Shown one piece after another: positions 1 to 8,240 of a stretch of DNA of 10,415 bases. Numbering within the stretch: position 1 is the first letter of the stretch; every line of letters starts with the position of its first letter. The position numbers and the translations under genes are program-made. Location: NCBI GenBank assembly GCA_015039465.1, contig MU130604.1:4948-15362 (forward strand). The letters run 5' to 3'. Source of the stretch: Phlegmacium glaucopus. Lineage: Eukaryota; Basidiomycota; Agaricomycetes; Agaricales; Cortinariaceae. The notes under the pieces are model-generated. The model saw only the letters and a program-made list of their open reading frames with translations, made no database searches and was not told the DNA's origin.

Positions 1-194
1 ATTTCATCTGAATGCGTCGCGTTCTCCATTCAGGTGTTTCAGGTTCATCTTTTGCTAACTTTTTGTCGTATGGAAAACCAGCAATGCGTACTTTAACAGT
101 ATATGAGATCTTAGTAGAATTCGAACAACATTTCAGCTAACTACAGACCTGCAGGAAAATTATTGAACTGGTTCACTGCTTTTAGTAGTTTTAG

Positions 195-2453
195 TTCGAT
201 TCTAACGACCTAACAACCCTTTTCACTAAATATTCCACGAACGTCGATAACGCCGTAATCATGACTCTCGAATCTTTCAATGCCTTTCTCATGTCACCAG
301 ACAATTGCGCCTTTTCGGACAAGCACAACAACACGTGGCAAGATATGACCCATCCACTGTCGGAATACTATATATCATCGTCACATAATACCTATCTAGT
401 AGGACATCAACTTGTTGGAGTTAGTACCCTCGAAGGGTATATAAGGGCGCTATTGTATAGTTGTAGGGGTGCTGAAGGTAAGCCATCCCATCCCATCGCC
501 CCACCATCTTTTACTCACTCATTCCTTCATAAGTGGATATATACGATGGCGACCAAGAGCCCATGGTGTTTCATGGGAAGAGTTTTACTTCCAAGCCTCA
601 CTACGCAAAGTATGCGAAGCTATACTCAAGTATGGATTTGTTGCCTTGCCTTATCCGATCATCATCTCTGCGGAGATCCATTGCTCGATAGGTCAGCAGG
701 ATCTCATTGCGGCGATTATGATAGAAATATTTGGGGAGAGGTTAGTGAGGATGCCGCTGGATGGCGAAAATGACAAGGACGGCCTAACGTTGTCGGGCAA
801 GAAGATAGAGGTGGAGGAGTTGCCGAGTCCAGAAGAACTGAAAGGGAAGATACTCCTTAAGGTGTGTGTTTGGAGGTGTTCATTTTTTTTAGTGGACCTT
901 TTTCCTGATTCTTTTTTGTAGGCCAAGAATTTGGAGCTCCTCAAGGTTGATTCGTCGGATAGTGACGGTTATTATACGGATCCTTTTTCATCTGCGTCTG
1001 ATTCGGATGCCTTGACGGATATGGCCCAACTCGATATATCCGACAAGAGAAAGCAGAGATGGAGCCGCTCAGAGTCCACTTACAGAGGTACGTTACATAT
1101 ACGTCTCTATTGCTTGATTGTCACCTAATTTTTTCATCTTTTCTTTTTATCTCTATCAAGGCCAACTATTGAATGCACGTACATCGACGTTGAAACGTGT
1201 TAGAAGCGCTGGAAAATCCTCAAAACCTCTATCTCCCCCTCTTCCTCCCTTGGTATCATCGCCTGTTTCTTCTCCTACCTCCCTTAAATCTTCCGTCCTT
1301 GCTTCGCCTTTTGATTTCTCTCGACCTTCCTCATCCGCATCCAAGCCACGCATGTCGCTTGCCCTCCTCTCTCTCCTCGTCTACACTGTCGGCGTCAAAT
1401 GTCGGGGCCTTAACAAAAAGGAAGAATATGCTCCTTCACATATGTTCTCCCTTTCTGAGAATGTGGCGAACAAGATGATGAAGTTTGGGATGGGAGAGTT
1501 GATCAAGCATACCAGAACGCATTTAGTGAGGACTTATCCTAAGGGTACTAGGTTGAGTTCGACGAATTATGAGCCGCATCGGTTTTGGGCCGGGGGTATG
1601 CAATTGGTATCTATCAATTGGCAGACATTTGGTAATTATTATTCTCTATATTCTAAGGGATCCTTTCGTTAACATACTAAATATTTTTTGTGGGGTAGAT
1701 CTTGGATATATGATAAACCACGCCATGTTCCAACGTAACGGTCGATCTGGCTACGTCCTCAAACCTCCTGCCGTCCGTCTATCGCACAAGAAGGATCTGT
1801 TGGCACAAAAAACGCTCCATTCCTTCGAAGTCACGATTATCTCGGCACAACAATTGCCTAGGCCGAGAGATGCTTCGGGGCTGGAGGTGTTAGACAAGGC
1901 GATTGTAGATCCATATGTGGAGGTTACGCTCTATGTTCCCGATTGGCCGGTCCATGTCGTGGGTGAAGATAAAGGCAAGAAGAAAATACAGGAGACTGAG
2001 GACGAAACAGATGACAAAACTGGACTCAACAGCGAGGTAACCCCTCCCCCAACTCCGCTACCTTCATCACCGCCAGGAATGTCCTCTACCCCTGCTCGTT
2101 CCATCTCCTCACGAACGAGCGTGGTGAAGAAGAACGGGTTTAACCCTGTTTGGGAGGAGAAACTTCGTATCACATTTGATTGTGTGGGAGATATGATTGA
2201 TCTAGTTTTTGTGCGATTTGTGGTGAGACAGGAAGATAAGGATGGGGAAGAACCACTAGCAGTCTACTGCGCCTCTCTTGGAAGCTTGCAACATAGTGTG
2301 CCCTCATTTTGCCTGAATATGTGTTGGTTGCTGACTTACCAGTTTCCTTTAGGCTATCGTCATCTGCCTTTGCATGATTCTCAACTATCACAATATCTCT
2401 TCTCAACGCTGTTTGTGAAGATGAATATTGCATCGTTTCCTTCTTCATTGTGA
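195..2453 (+). CDS. PLC1: Phosphoinositide-specific phospholipase C (delta-type), 5'-partial, six exons, one-base frameshift
   Basis: This enzyme cleaves PIP2 to IP3 and diacylglycerol at the plasma membrane. I read exons 195-477, 534-861, 922-1087, 1161-1631, 1699-2295 and 2353-2453; all introns are GT-AG, of 56, 60, 73, 67 and 57 nt. With one base restored near 595 the exons total 649 codons including the TGA. Counting from 195: end of the EF-hand region (1-45), X box (about 50-200), Ser/Asp-rich linker (about 225-320), Y box from M324, C2 (about 459-635). X-box catalytic residues are present: His/Asn in SSSHNTYL, Glu and Asp in AEVDIYDG, His in VFHGKS, Glu in ISAEIHC. Y-box PIP2 contacts are present too: Ser in FSLSE, Arg and Tyr in VRTYP. 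ATG 261 is probably internal, because the frame is open back to an AG at 193-194 and reads like EF-hand sequence (FTKYSTNVDNAVIMTLESF). Upstream exons could not be resolved in 1-194. The symbol is by family; which fungal paralogue it is remains unclear. Confidence 0.93.
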
Positions 2454-2902
2454 TCATTCACAACCCAATTATTCATATCTGGCTTAATTCCCTTTCCCCC
2501 CCCCTTGACAAGCCCTCTCTCATCATGGATATATATCACTTATCACCCCACCTTACTATGCATTATTATGGCTTTCAAGGTGAGTCCCCTGCAGTCAACA
2601 ATGTAGCTCTATCCTCGTTATACTGTTTTTGTTGTTGAGTTATTATTTAAATAAATAGTCTTTTGGACTATGAAATGAGTATTGAAATGCTTAATCAAAA
2701 AATAAAATCACCCCATTTGTTGATATGACCTACCTATGACAGGGCATAGCCTCAGTGTCAGAGAAAATATGATTGACAACTGAGGAAAAGAAAAAGGTAA
2801 ATGTGAATTGATAAAAAAAACTGACCACTCTAATTAGTAACACCATTCCCTGCCATGAAATGAGTCTGGCAATAATGATAATGAAACTGTGGTGAGTTAT
2901 CA
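2454..2902. other. 3' flank of the phospholipase gene and AT-rich spacer
   Basis: No gene was recognised here. The segment holds a C9 run at 2496-2504, short AT-rich stretches and an AATAAA-like site at 2650. Reading frames are short and resemble nothing known. The first 200 bases are probably 3' untranslated region or terminator of the upstream gene; that is inference. Confidence 0.5.
2650..2655 (+). terminator. Possible polyadenylation signal of the phospholipase gene
   Basis: An AATAAA hexamer lies about 200 nt after the stop codon within an AT-rich stretch. Fungal poly(A) signals are degenerate and the surrounding DNA is AT-rich, so a chance match is quite possible. Confidence 0.3.
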
Positions 2903-2958
2903 CAGTACTTACCCTCCTCCACACATTCTGATGGAATCCATATGGTATGGCCATGGAA

Positions 2959-3054
2959 CATCAGCAAACCTTGGTGTGACCTACAGTCACTATGGGTCAC
3001 TACAGGCTGCATAGTGACCATAGTGACCATAGGTCACACCAAGGTTTGCTGATG
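2959..3054. repeat. 96-nt near-perfect inverted repeat (hairpin)
   Basis: Positions 2959-2981 and 3032-3054 are a perfect 23-bp inverted pair (CATCAGCAAACC... against ...GGTTTGCTGATG). Pairing continues inward with few mismatches through copies of GTCACTATGG, leaving almost no loop. Flanking bases to about 2930 and 3080 pair partly as well (GGAATCCATATGG against CCATATGGAATCC). A transcript of either strand would fold into one long stem. Confidence 0.95.
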
Positions 3055-3094
3055 AATAGTTATATTCCATATGGAATCCAACTCCATTCAATGT

Positions 3095-3420
3095 GGATTC
3101 CAGGTGGAATCCATATGGATGTACTCATACCTATTCCATACCCATTCCATACCCATTCCATGGAATGTACAGATGGACTCCAGACCATTCCATACCCATT
3201 CCATGGAATGTACAGATGGACTCCATACTCATTCTACACCCATTCCACACCTATTCTATATGGATTCCATATGGGTTCTGTATGGATTTTTATACAGGAT
3301 GGAATAGGTATGGAATCCATCTATATTCCATGGAATGGGTATGGAATGGGTATGGACTCCATCTCTATATTCCATGGAATAGCCTAATAGGTATGGAATC
3401 CATCTGCATTTCATGGATTA
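3095..3420. repeat. Strand-symmetric minisatellite of ATTCCATACCC / GGGTATGGAAT words
   Basis: The left part repeats CATTCCATACC and twice contains a ~38-bp unit running from CCATTCCATACCCATTCC to GTACAGATGGACTCC, at about 3150 and 3185. From about 3298 to 3420 the same words recur as reverse complements (GGAATGGGTATGGAATGGG). The axis lies near 3265-3290. The frames across it give low-complexity Tyr/Trp/His/Pro-rich peptides and are not genes. Confidence 0.9.
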
Positions 3421-3443
3421 ACCTGGGGAGGGTAAAGTAAACT

Positions 3444-3770
3444 CATTTTCATGGAATAAATCCATATATTTGACTGAATAGACTGCTGGTGCACCTTGAT
3501 ATTTTCCAGAAATACCCCAGGGACTGGCCTGATTTTCTGATCTACACATTTGTAGGTGATTAATACTTGTTGCAATCCATTGATTGGCTCAGACAGTACT
3601 TTACTGTCCCCCACCAGTTCTGATCAGATTCTGACCAGAAACAGGTCATAACTTGGATAATATGTTATATTCAATTCTGATCAAATTTTGAGTAGAAACT
3701 CTATAGCTTTCTTAGATATAGAATAAGTTCAATGTTATTTATTTCATTAACATTAATAGCTACTAAAATA
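3444..3770. other. Spacer without recognised gene
   Basis: AT-rich DNA with no frame resembling a known protein. At 3594-3613 it carries a minus-oriented copy of the AGTACTTTACTGTCCCCCAC motif, followed by a short TTCTGATCAGATTCTGACC stretch. That stretch resembles DNA at 9540-9595. Confidence 0.5.
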
Positions 3771-3888
3771 CTAAAATAAAATAAATATCCTCCCTAGTGA
3801 GGGAGGGTTACTATTGTCATTGTTGTAATCTATTAAAATAAATGAAAGCCCCAGGTGAGGGGTTGCAGCCATTGTCATTGTTGTAGCT
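3771..3888. repeat. 59-bp tandem duplication with internal small hairpins
   Basis: Units 3771-3829 and 3830-3888 align end to end. Both start CTA-AAATAAA and end in ATTGTCATTGTTGTA. Their middles differ in sequence, yet each contains a small G/C-rich palindrome (CCTCCCTAGTGAGGGAGG in the first, CCCCAGGTGAGGGG in the second). Structure is kept while sequence has drifted. Confidence 0.8.
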
Positions 3889-3955
3889 AAAAAAGGGAGG
3901 GGAGTGGGGGCAGGGTTGTAAGGGGATGTATAAGACCCATAACCAAGTTGAATTC

Positions 3956-3984
3956 TAAGGTGGTTATCTTTGATAACCACCTTA
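3956..3984. repeat. Perfect 13-bp-stem, 3-nt-loop hairpin
   Basis: TAAGGTGGTTATC (3956-3968) and GATAACCACCTTA (3972-3984) are exact reverse complements around TTT. No gene is nearby to give it a terminator role; it may be a decayed element tip. Confidence 0.9.
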
Positions 3985-4291
3985 CACCTATATACTACAA
4001 GCGTGAGAGCTAATACAACTATATATGGCTAGTACATAATAGAAGGCAGGGTGTGTCACAAGTACAAGAATATCATTGACATTGGAGTACAATGTCATTG
4101 GATGAAAGGAAACTACAACTACAACTAAAGGGGTAAGATCTGTACACACTAGGTGAACCGTTTGATAAGGAGATGAAGGAGTGTGATAGCGGTTGACAAC
4201 ATGAACATAGAGAATGTTGTTCATACTGTAACTAAGCTACCATAAAGGCAGACACATCTAGGTGTCCCCTTACACAGAGATAAGTGCATGT
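3985..4291. other. Spacer without recognised gene
   Basis: No recognisable coding frame, RNA gene or strong repeat was seen. Its right end (about 4286-4310) merges into the 20-bp minisatellite that resumes after the MITE. Confidence 0.5.
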
Positions 4292-4302
4292 ATTTATCAT
4301 CA

Positions 4303-4310
4303 TAGGCATG
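4303..4310. repeat. Left target-site duplication of the hAT-like MITE
   Basis: TAGGCATG directly abuts the left terminal inverted repeat. It matches TAGGCATA, which directly follows the right repeat at 4896-4903, in 7 of 8 bases. Eight bases is the hAT superfamily's standard duplication length. Confidence 0.85.
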
Positions 4311-4895
4311 TAGTGTTTGAAGGTCCGGTTATGAGACTGGAAAAAGACCATAACCAGACCGGACCAGTGGTCCGGTCTTTTGATTTTTGAGAATCAAAGA
4401 CCGGAAAAAGACCGGTCTCGATTAACCGGTCTTTTGAGGTTCAGACTGGTTTAAACTGGCAAAAGGGTAGCCCTAATTTACCCCTTTCCAACGAGCCCAA
4501 GATCGTAAAAATCCAATAAAAACTGGCTGAGAAATAAATAGATCTGTAAAATAGTCTAAAATATTCACTAAAATAAGGCATTTTACTAGTATTACTTTAG
4601 AAAATCCAAATCCTAACGGAATTTAACGTTCTTGGGCTCGTTCAAAAGCTATTATTAAAATTAACAACTGTTTTTGATACAAGAATATATATTTGTCAGC
4701 AGAAGACCAGTTACAGACTGATTAAGACCAGTTAGGACCAGGACCAGTCCTAGGACCAAAAAAAACCGATGTAAACCAGTCCTAAGCGGTCCAGTCTGGT
4801 CTTTTTCGGTCCTAGGACCGAGGTGGACCGGTTACGGTCTCGGTTCAAGGCCCTGAGGGTCAAAAAACTGGACCGGACCGGACTTTTAAACACTA
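4311..4895. mobile_element. Non-autonomous hAT-like element (MITE), 585 bp
   Basis: The ends are terminal inverted repeats TAGTGTTTGAAGGTCCGGT (4311-4329) and, on the minus strand from 4895, TAGTGTTTAAAAGTCCGGT; 17 of 19 bases match. Both flanks carry an 8-bp duplication. The subterminal zones are dense in ACCGGTCC/GGTCCTAGGACC palindromes and in AAAAAGACC/GGTCTTTTT pairs, including a hairpin at 4371-4405. An internal inverted pair at 4490-4506 and 4626-4642 matches in 16 of 17 bases. There is no transposase frame, so it would have been moved in trans. The 8-bp duplication, TA-starting tip and palindromic subterminal repeats fit hAT. The ends read TAGTG...CACTA, the reverse of the CACTA superfamily order. 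Confidence 0.9.
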
Positions 4896-4903
4896 TAGGC
4901 ATA
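4896..4903. repeat. Right target-site duplication of the hAT-like MITE
   Basis: TAGGCATA, the partner of 4303-4310 with a single G/A difference at the last base. It shares its last base with the first 20-bp minisatellite unit. Confidence 0.85.
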
Positions 4904-5042
4904 CTCACCATTGTAGGCATGTATGTGTCATCATACACCTGTACTTGTCATTGTACACCTGTACTCACTGTTGTATGCATCTACACATCATCATACATGT
5001 CTACTCATCATGGTATGCATATACAGGTCATGGTACATGTTA
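4903..5042. repeat. 20-bp-period degenerate minisatellite, seven units
   Basis: Seven consecutive 20-bp units share the pattern ACTCATCATTGTATGCATGT, with constant TCA and GTA-/ATA- positions. No unit is identical to its neighbour, which implies an old array. At least one more unit (4292-4310) lies on the other side of the MITE, showing that the array predates the insertion. Confidence 0.88.
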
Positions 5043-5420
5043 AGTTGAGGGAAAACATCAGATGGAATCTGGAACCAGACAAAACAGAACTGGACTGTAA
5101 TGAAAAGGACTATGGCCTCAGTGTATGTGCTGTGCCACCCAACTCCTATGCTGTCCTAATTTCAGAACTGGAAGGGAAGGGGACAAGATGGAAGCCTCAA
5201 AGGACTTAGAGGATGAACAAGAGTGGGGAACTAAGTTGATATTCAAAACTGGGGAAAACATACAAGTTCTGGGTAAATAAATAATATCAAGGAATAGCAA
5301 CCAAATGTAAAAGATAAAAATAATAGTGCTGCGCTCTGCTCCTGGAAAGTCCTGCATTCTTGGGTGAATAATCCAATACTGGTTTGCTGACTGATAGTGG
5401 GAAAGATGATAAGAACTTAC
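5043..5420. other. Unassigned DNA between minisatellite and transposase remnant
   Basis: A plus frame running to 5209 and a minus frame reaching down to 5118 are both open but resemble no protein I recognise. On the minus strand, a CAG at 5354-5352 followed by DFPGA is faintly like the FPRADIH segment that follows in intact Plavaka transposases. After that residue the likeness ends. The transposase C-terminal half is therefore absent or unrecognisable. Confidence 0.45.
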
Positions 5421-6230
5421 CATGACATCATCATGAACACTGTAATTATCCCAAAGTATATCAGGATCAAAATTCCAAATAAGAAACTCAGTTTTTTTGT
5501 GTGAGTGTAGATTAGCATGTGGATTATCCAAGTTATCAGGAGTGGCTTCACATCTGACAAGAATTTCAGGGATATTCATCACATTCAAAAAATGAACTCA
5601 CACTGGACACCAATTTTGAACAACCCCAGCAAGCCAGACTTGCTCTGGGTAATCTGCAATATATGGACTGAGAGAAAAGGACAATACATTGAAAATGTCC
5701 ATCTGGACAGCACGCAACCTCTGGTGTGGTCATTGATGGTTTCAACAACAAGAAAACATCTGTTAAACTTGTGTGATAGATTTGGCAACAGAAAGTCTGA
5801 AATTTGGTCTGTTTCCAATGTTTTTTGCTTGCTATAATACTTCATTAGTACAAAATTCATGGAAAACTTAGGAACTTACTTTTCAGAATAGGAAGAAGTG
5901 CAACTGGCTCCATTCCCAGAGAACGTGAGTGTTGTGCTGTATTGTCCATATTGCCAGCACCAACATAGACAGGATGAAACTCTTGATGCCCAGTTGCAAC
6001 AGAAACCATTGTTTTATCACTACCTGCAACAATTGGGACAAGCATAGACCCTTGGGTCAATGGATTGTTGCAAATAATATCATTCTAACATGAAATACAT
6101 CAGGAAAAATGACTTCTGCCCTAGGCTGTCCTGAAATGTCCTGGGGTGCCCCAGGCAGCTCAGGGCGCTTAGGTCAAGAGGTCACCCTGGGGTGCAAGTT
6201 ACCTATGTATGAAAAGTCTTAGGCTGTCCT

Positions 6231-6352
6231 GGGGCAACCTGAAGCAACCTGAAGCAACCTGAGAGCATCCTGAGGCAACCTGAGGCAACCTGAGGCAACC
6301 TGAGGCAACCTGAGAGCAACCTGAGGCAACCTGAGAGCATCCTGAGGCAGCC
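6231..6352. repeat. 10-bp minisatellite (GGCAACCTGA), about 12 units
   Basis: Near-identical units GCAACCTGAG run head to tail, with occasional 12-bp GAGCATCCTGAG/GAGCAACCTGAG variants. The array lies inside the intron-borne element, on its left side. Minus frames through it give Leu/Pro/Gln/Ala/Ser peptide repeats that are not genes. Confidence 0.93.
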
Positions 6353-6882
6353 TTAGCCCCTTTGGATCTGATGCTAGAAAACATATATAAACCAGATATT
6401 TGAGTGGTCTCACACAACAGAATAATAATAATAATAATAAAATTATATTCAATTATTCTAAACATCATATATACTAGTAATAAAATAATAAAATAATAGT
6501 GATACATAAATATACTAGTATAATACTGGGGAAGTAGGGAATAAGAAAACAAAATTGTGGGTGGTTTATATATCTTTTGGACAGTGCACAGACCATTGGT
6601 CACATGATCACAGATAAGCATGATTTCAAGCATATGGTGCTGGGTCAGGGTGGATTACATAAATTCCAAAAAAGGAAATTTTTTAAAGATGGTAGAGAAT
6701 TGTTTTAGGACCCTGAATATGTTTAAATTATATTAATAGCAGCTCTCCTTATTCAGAAAACTGCAAAATACTTTCCTGGATGCAGCAGTTAGAGATTTTC
6801 TAGCAAAATTCATAAATTCTAAGGGACTCCCAGGGCCTCCTGATGTGATTTAATCCAGATGGTCAATGCACCAGGATACACT

Positions 6883-7005
6883 AAAGGTGTCCTGAGAAAA
6901 TGGGTGACACTCAAAACTTTATCTATGCTGTCCTAGGTTGTCCTAAGGTGTCCTTGGATAAGTGTGTAACACTCAAATTTTACCTGTGCTGCTCTAGGAT
7001 GTCCT
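6883..7005. repeat. 61-62-bp subterminal tandem repeat of the intron element
   Basis: Units 6883-6944 and 6945-7005 both read AAGGTGTCCT...ACACTCAAA...GTGCTG/ATGCTG...CTAGG-TGTCCT. A third, diverged unit follows to the right end. A related segment (ACCTATG...CTTAGGCTGTCCTGGGG) occurs in the same orientation near the left end at 6200-6234. Such subterminal repeats are often transposase-binding sites; here that is inference. Confidence 0.75.
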
Positions 7006-7599
7006 GGGGTGTCCCTGGGATGTCCTGAGTAGTGATGTGATACTAACAAATTACCCAAGGCTACCTAGGGCCAAAATCATTTTTCCTGATGTAAGTGGAT
7101 GAAAGCCCAGAAGAATTATAACTCTTACCACTTCATCCCAAGCCCATGATCCAGACATCAGGTTTGACCACACACAATCCTTCTTTTCATTGAATTGCAT
7201 GTAAGGGACATAGTCAAAATGGTCTTGGAGGTCAGGCAATGTGATCTGGTTGAGTAATACAATGCATGGATCATGGAAGCAGAGTTTGTATGTTTCAAGC
7301 ATCCATTTTGGTGGTGTTCCAGGTGGTAAAGGTCCAGTATATTTGAATTTGACTGTTTTCCATGGTGCTGGAACTTCTTTAATGGAGTTGATGGTCATAT
7401 ACATTTCCCATGCTGTTCTCCAAGGAATATCATCAGCATCTCCACCAGCAAGAAGAGTCGATGTGAGCCAGTGATCTAATGCTTGATTAATCTGAGCCTC
7501 GGTGATATGATTTAAATCTGCATAAGCATGGTTTTTGCAATTTTTATCTATTATTTCAGCATAAATATTAATTAATGCACCAATAACTGGTTAATACAA

Positions 7600-8037
7600 C
7601 TGATAATAAACAAGGGAATCAGAGTTGTCTACCCTACAACTGTTGATTAGACCTATTACTGTGTGACTTAAATGCATATAGTTAATAAGTGTGGTCAATA
7701 GACTATCATTTGTTACACTACAAATTGCATGTCTGGATTAAAACCAATAAATCCATGAATAATAACCAAGATAGTGGAACCATGTGATTGTGTGAGAATC
7801 ATGATGGTTAAGGATACGGGAGTGCTGAACAATCATAAAGATTGTTTCCAGGCACAATAGGCACAGTTACCATCAAGAGGGGTGGAAACTACCTAAAATT
7901 AGTAACATGGGGCTAAAAATAGACAACCTCTATATTTTCAGGAACAATGAGTGCACATGGTGCCAGAACCAAAGTAAGGGTACCAGGAACCAGTATATCT
8001 ATTTTTGGACATTATCTATTTTTAAATATCTCAAATG
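7600..8037. other. AT-rich spacer without recognised gene
   Basis: No frame resembling earlier Plavaka exons or any other protein was found on either strand, and no strong repeat was seen. It may contain upstream parts of the transposase element that have decayed beyond recognition. Confidence 0.45.
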
Positions 8038-8103
8038 TATAAAATACCTCCTAGGGTTTGTAAATAGTCAGAAAATTTGATTCTTTCTTTCCCCCTCTCT
8101 TTT
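8038..8103 (+). promoter_or_regulatory. TATA box plus CT-rich block, promoter-like
   Basis: TATAAAA at 8038-8044 is followed about 40 nt later by a pyrimidine-rich block (TTCTTTCTTTCCCCCTCTCT, ending about 8100) and then ACAACC. TATA plus a CT block before the start site is typical of fungal promoters and of fungal LTRs. No downstream gene or paired LTR was identified, so any function is unproven. Confidence 0.3.
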
Positions 8104-8240
8104 ACAACCTAGTACAGCTCACTGTCTCAGACATTGAGCAAGAGCACTTGTCTTTGAGATTTGGGCATTGAACATAGATCAGTTTCTCAGTGTTGGACTT
8201 GTTATAACAATTGTTGGATTGTTGTAAAAGTTGTGATTGT

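Larger units (their letters stand above)
2903..3443. mobile_element. Foldback element with ATTCCAT/ATGGAAT interior, probable TIRs
   Basis: The left end begins CAGTACTTACCCTCCTCCAC. The right end, read on the minus strand, begins AGTTTACTTTACCCTCCCCA. They share an ACTT(T)ACCCTCC-CC core, so they look like degenerate terminal inverted repeats. Between them the DNA is almost wholly strand-symmetric. It contains a 96-nt hairpin, then a left half rich in CATTCCATACC words and a right half rich in the complementary GGTATGGAATG words. There is no coding capacity and no convincing target duplication (AGTTATCA left, CATTTTCA right, only 5 of 8 matching). Element status is inferred from the paired ends; the symmetry itself is directly visible. 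Confidence 0.55.
6098..7091. mobile_element. 994-bp TIR element inserted in a transposase intron
   Basis: The left end CATCAGGAAAAATGACTTCT (6098 on) and the minus-strand right end CATCAGGAAAAATGATTTTG (from 7091) are inverted repeats. They are perfect for 15 bases and similar for about 35 (both continue into CCCTAGG). TA flanks both ends (6096-6097 and 7092-7093), the duplication expected of Tc1/mariner-like elements or their MITEs. No transposase frame is visible. Both ends carry same-strand GTCCTGGGGTG-type repeats; the middle is AT-rich with an (AAT)n run at 6421-6439. Removing the element and one TA leaves an intron of exactly 48 nt, like the two other introns of the host transposase. 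Confidence 0.87.
5421..7586 (-). pseudogene. Plavaka-type (CACTA-like) transposase fragment, frameshifted and 3'-truncated
   Basis: The family's transposases mobilise DNA elements in agaricomycetes. I read exons 7586-7129, 6084-5880, 5831-5602 and 5553-5421, giving about 340 residues. Family motifs appear in order: PWRTAWEMY, KYTGPLPPGTPPKWM, LMSGSWAWDEV, VPIVAGSDKTMVSVATGH, LLKPSMTTPEV, CPDGHF, PYIADYPEQVWLAGVVQNWC and DNLDNP. The second intron (5879-5832) and third intron (5601-5554) are each exactly 48 nt, with GTAAGT and GTGAGT donors. The first visible intron is 1044 nt because a 994-bp element sits in it. Exon 3 has one extra base near 5675-5680, between HFQCIV and FSLSPYIADY; with it removed all exon phases agree. 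The 5' boundary (AG at 7588-7587) is tentative, and earlier exons were not recognised. After the donor at 5420 the expected FPRADIH...LLHQ region and catalytic C-terminal half are missing, so this is a dead remnant. Confidence 0.92.

Noticed and set aside
85..140. Upstream phospholipase exon reading TLTVYEILVEFEQHF
   Set aside because: It faintly recalls an EF-hand segment, but no GT donor joins it in frame to the exon starting at 195.
3071..3440. Overlapping plus-strand open frames of 78-131 residues
   Set aside because: They are translations of the CATTCCATACC minisatellite in several frames at once; the peptides are low-complexity and track the repeat period.
2903..3443. CRISPR-like array of short repeats
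   Set aside because: There is no constant repeat/unique spacer spacing, the words occur on both strands, and the context is a fungal nuclear genome.
4311..4895. CACTA-superfamily element because its ends contain TAGTG and CACTA
   Set aside because: CACTA elements start with CACTA and end with TAGTG and make 3-bp duplications. Here the order is reversed and the duplication is 8 bp, which fits hAT.
4823..5209. 128-residue plus-strand frame
   Set aside because: Its first half crosses the MITE end and the 20-bp minisatellite; the second half resembles no protein I know.
6199..6633. Minus-strand frames with repeated QVASGCSQ-type peptides
   Set aside because: They are produced by the 10-bp GGCAACCTGA array, which is open in more than one frame; nothing outside the array looks coding.
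7955..7975. Primer-binding-site-like TGGTGCCAGAACC, suggesting an LTR retrotransposon
   Set aside because: The match is loose. It lies before rather than after the LTR-like TATA/CT block, and no paired LTR or gag/pol frame was found.
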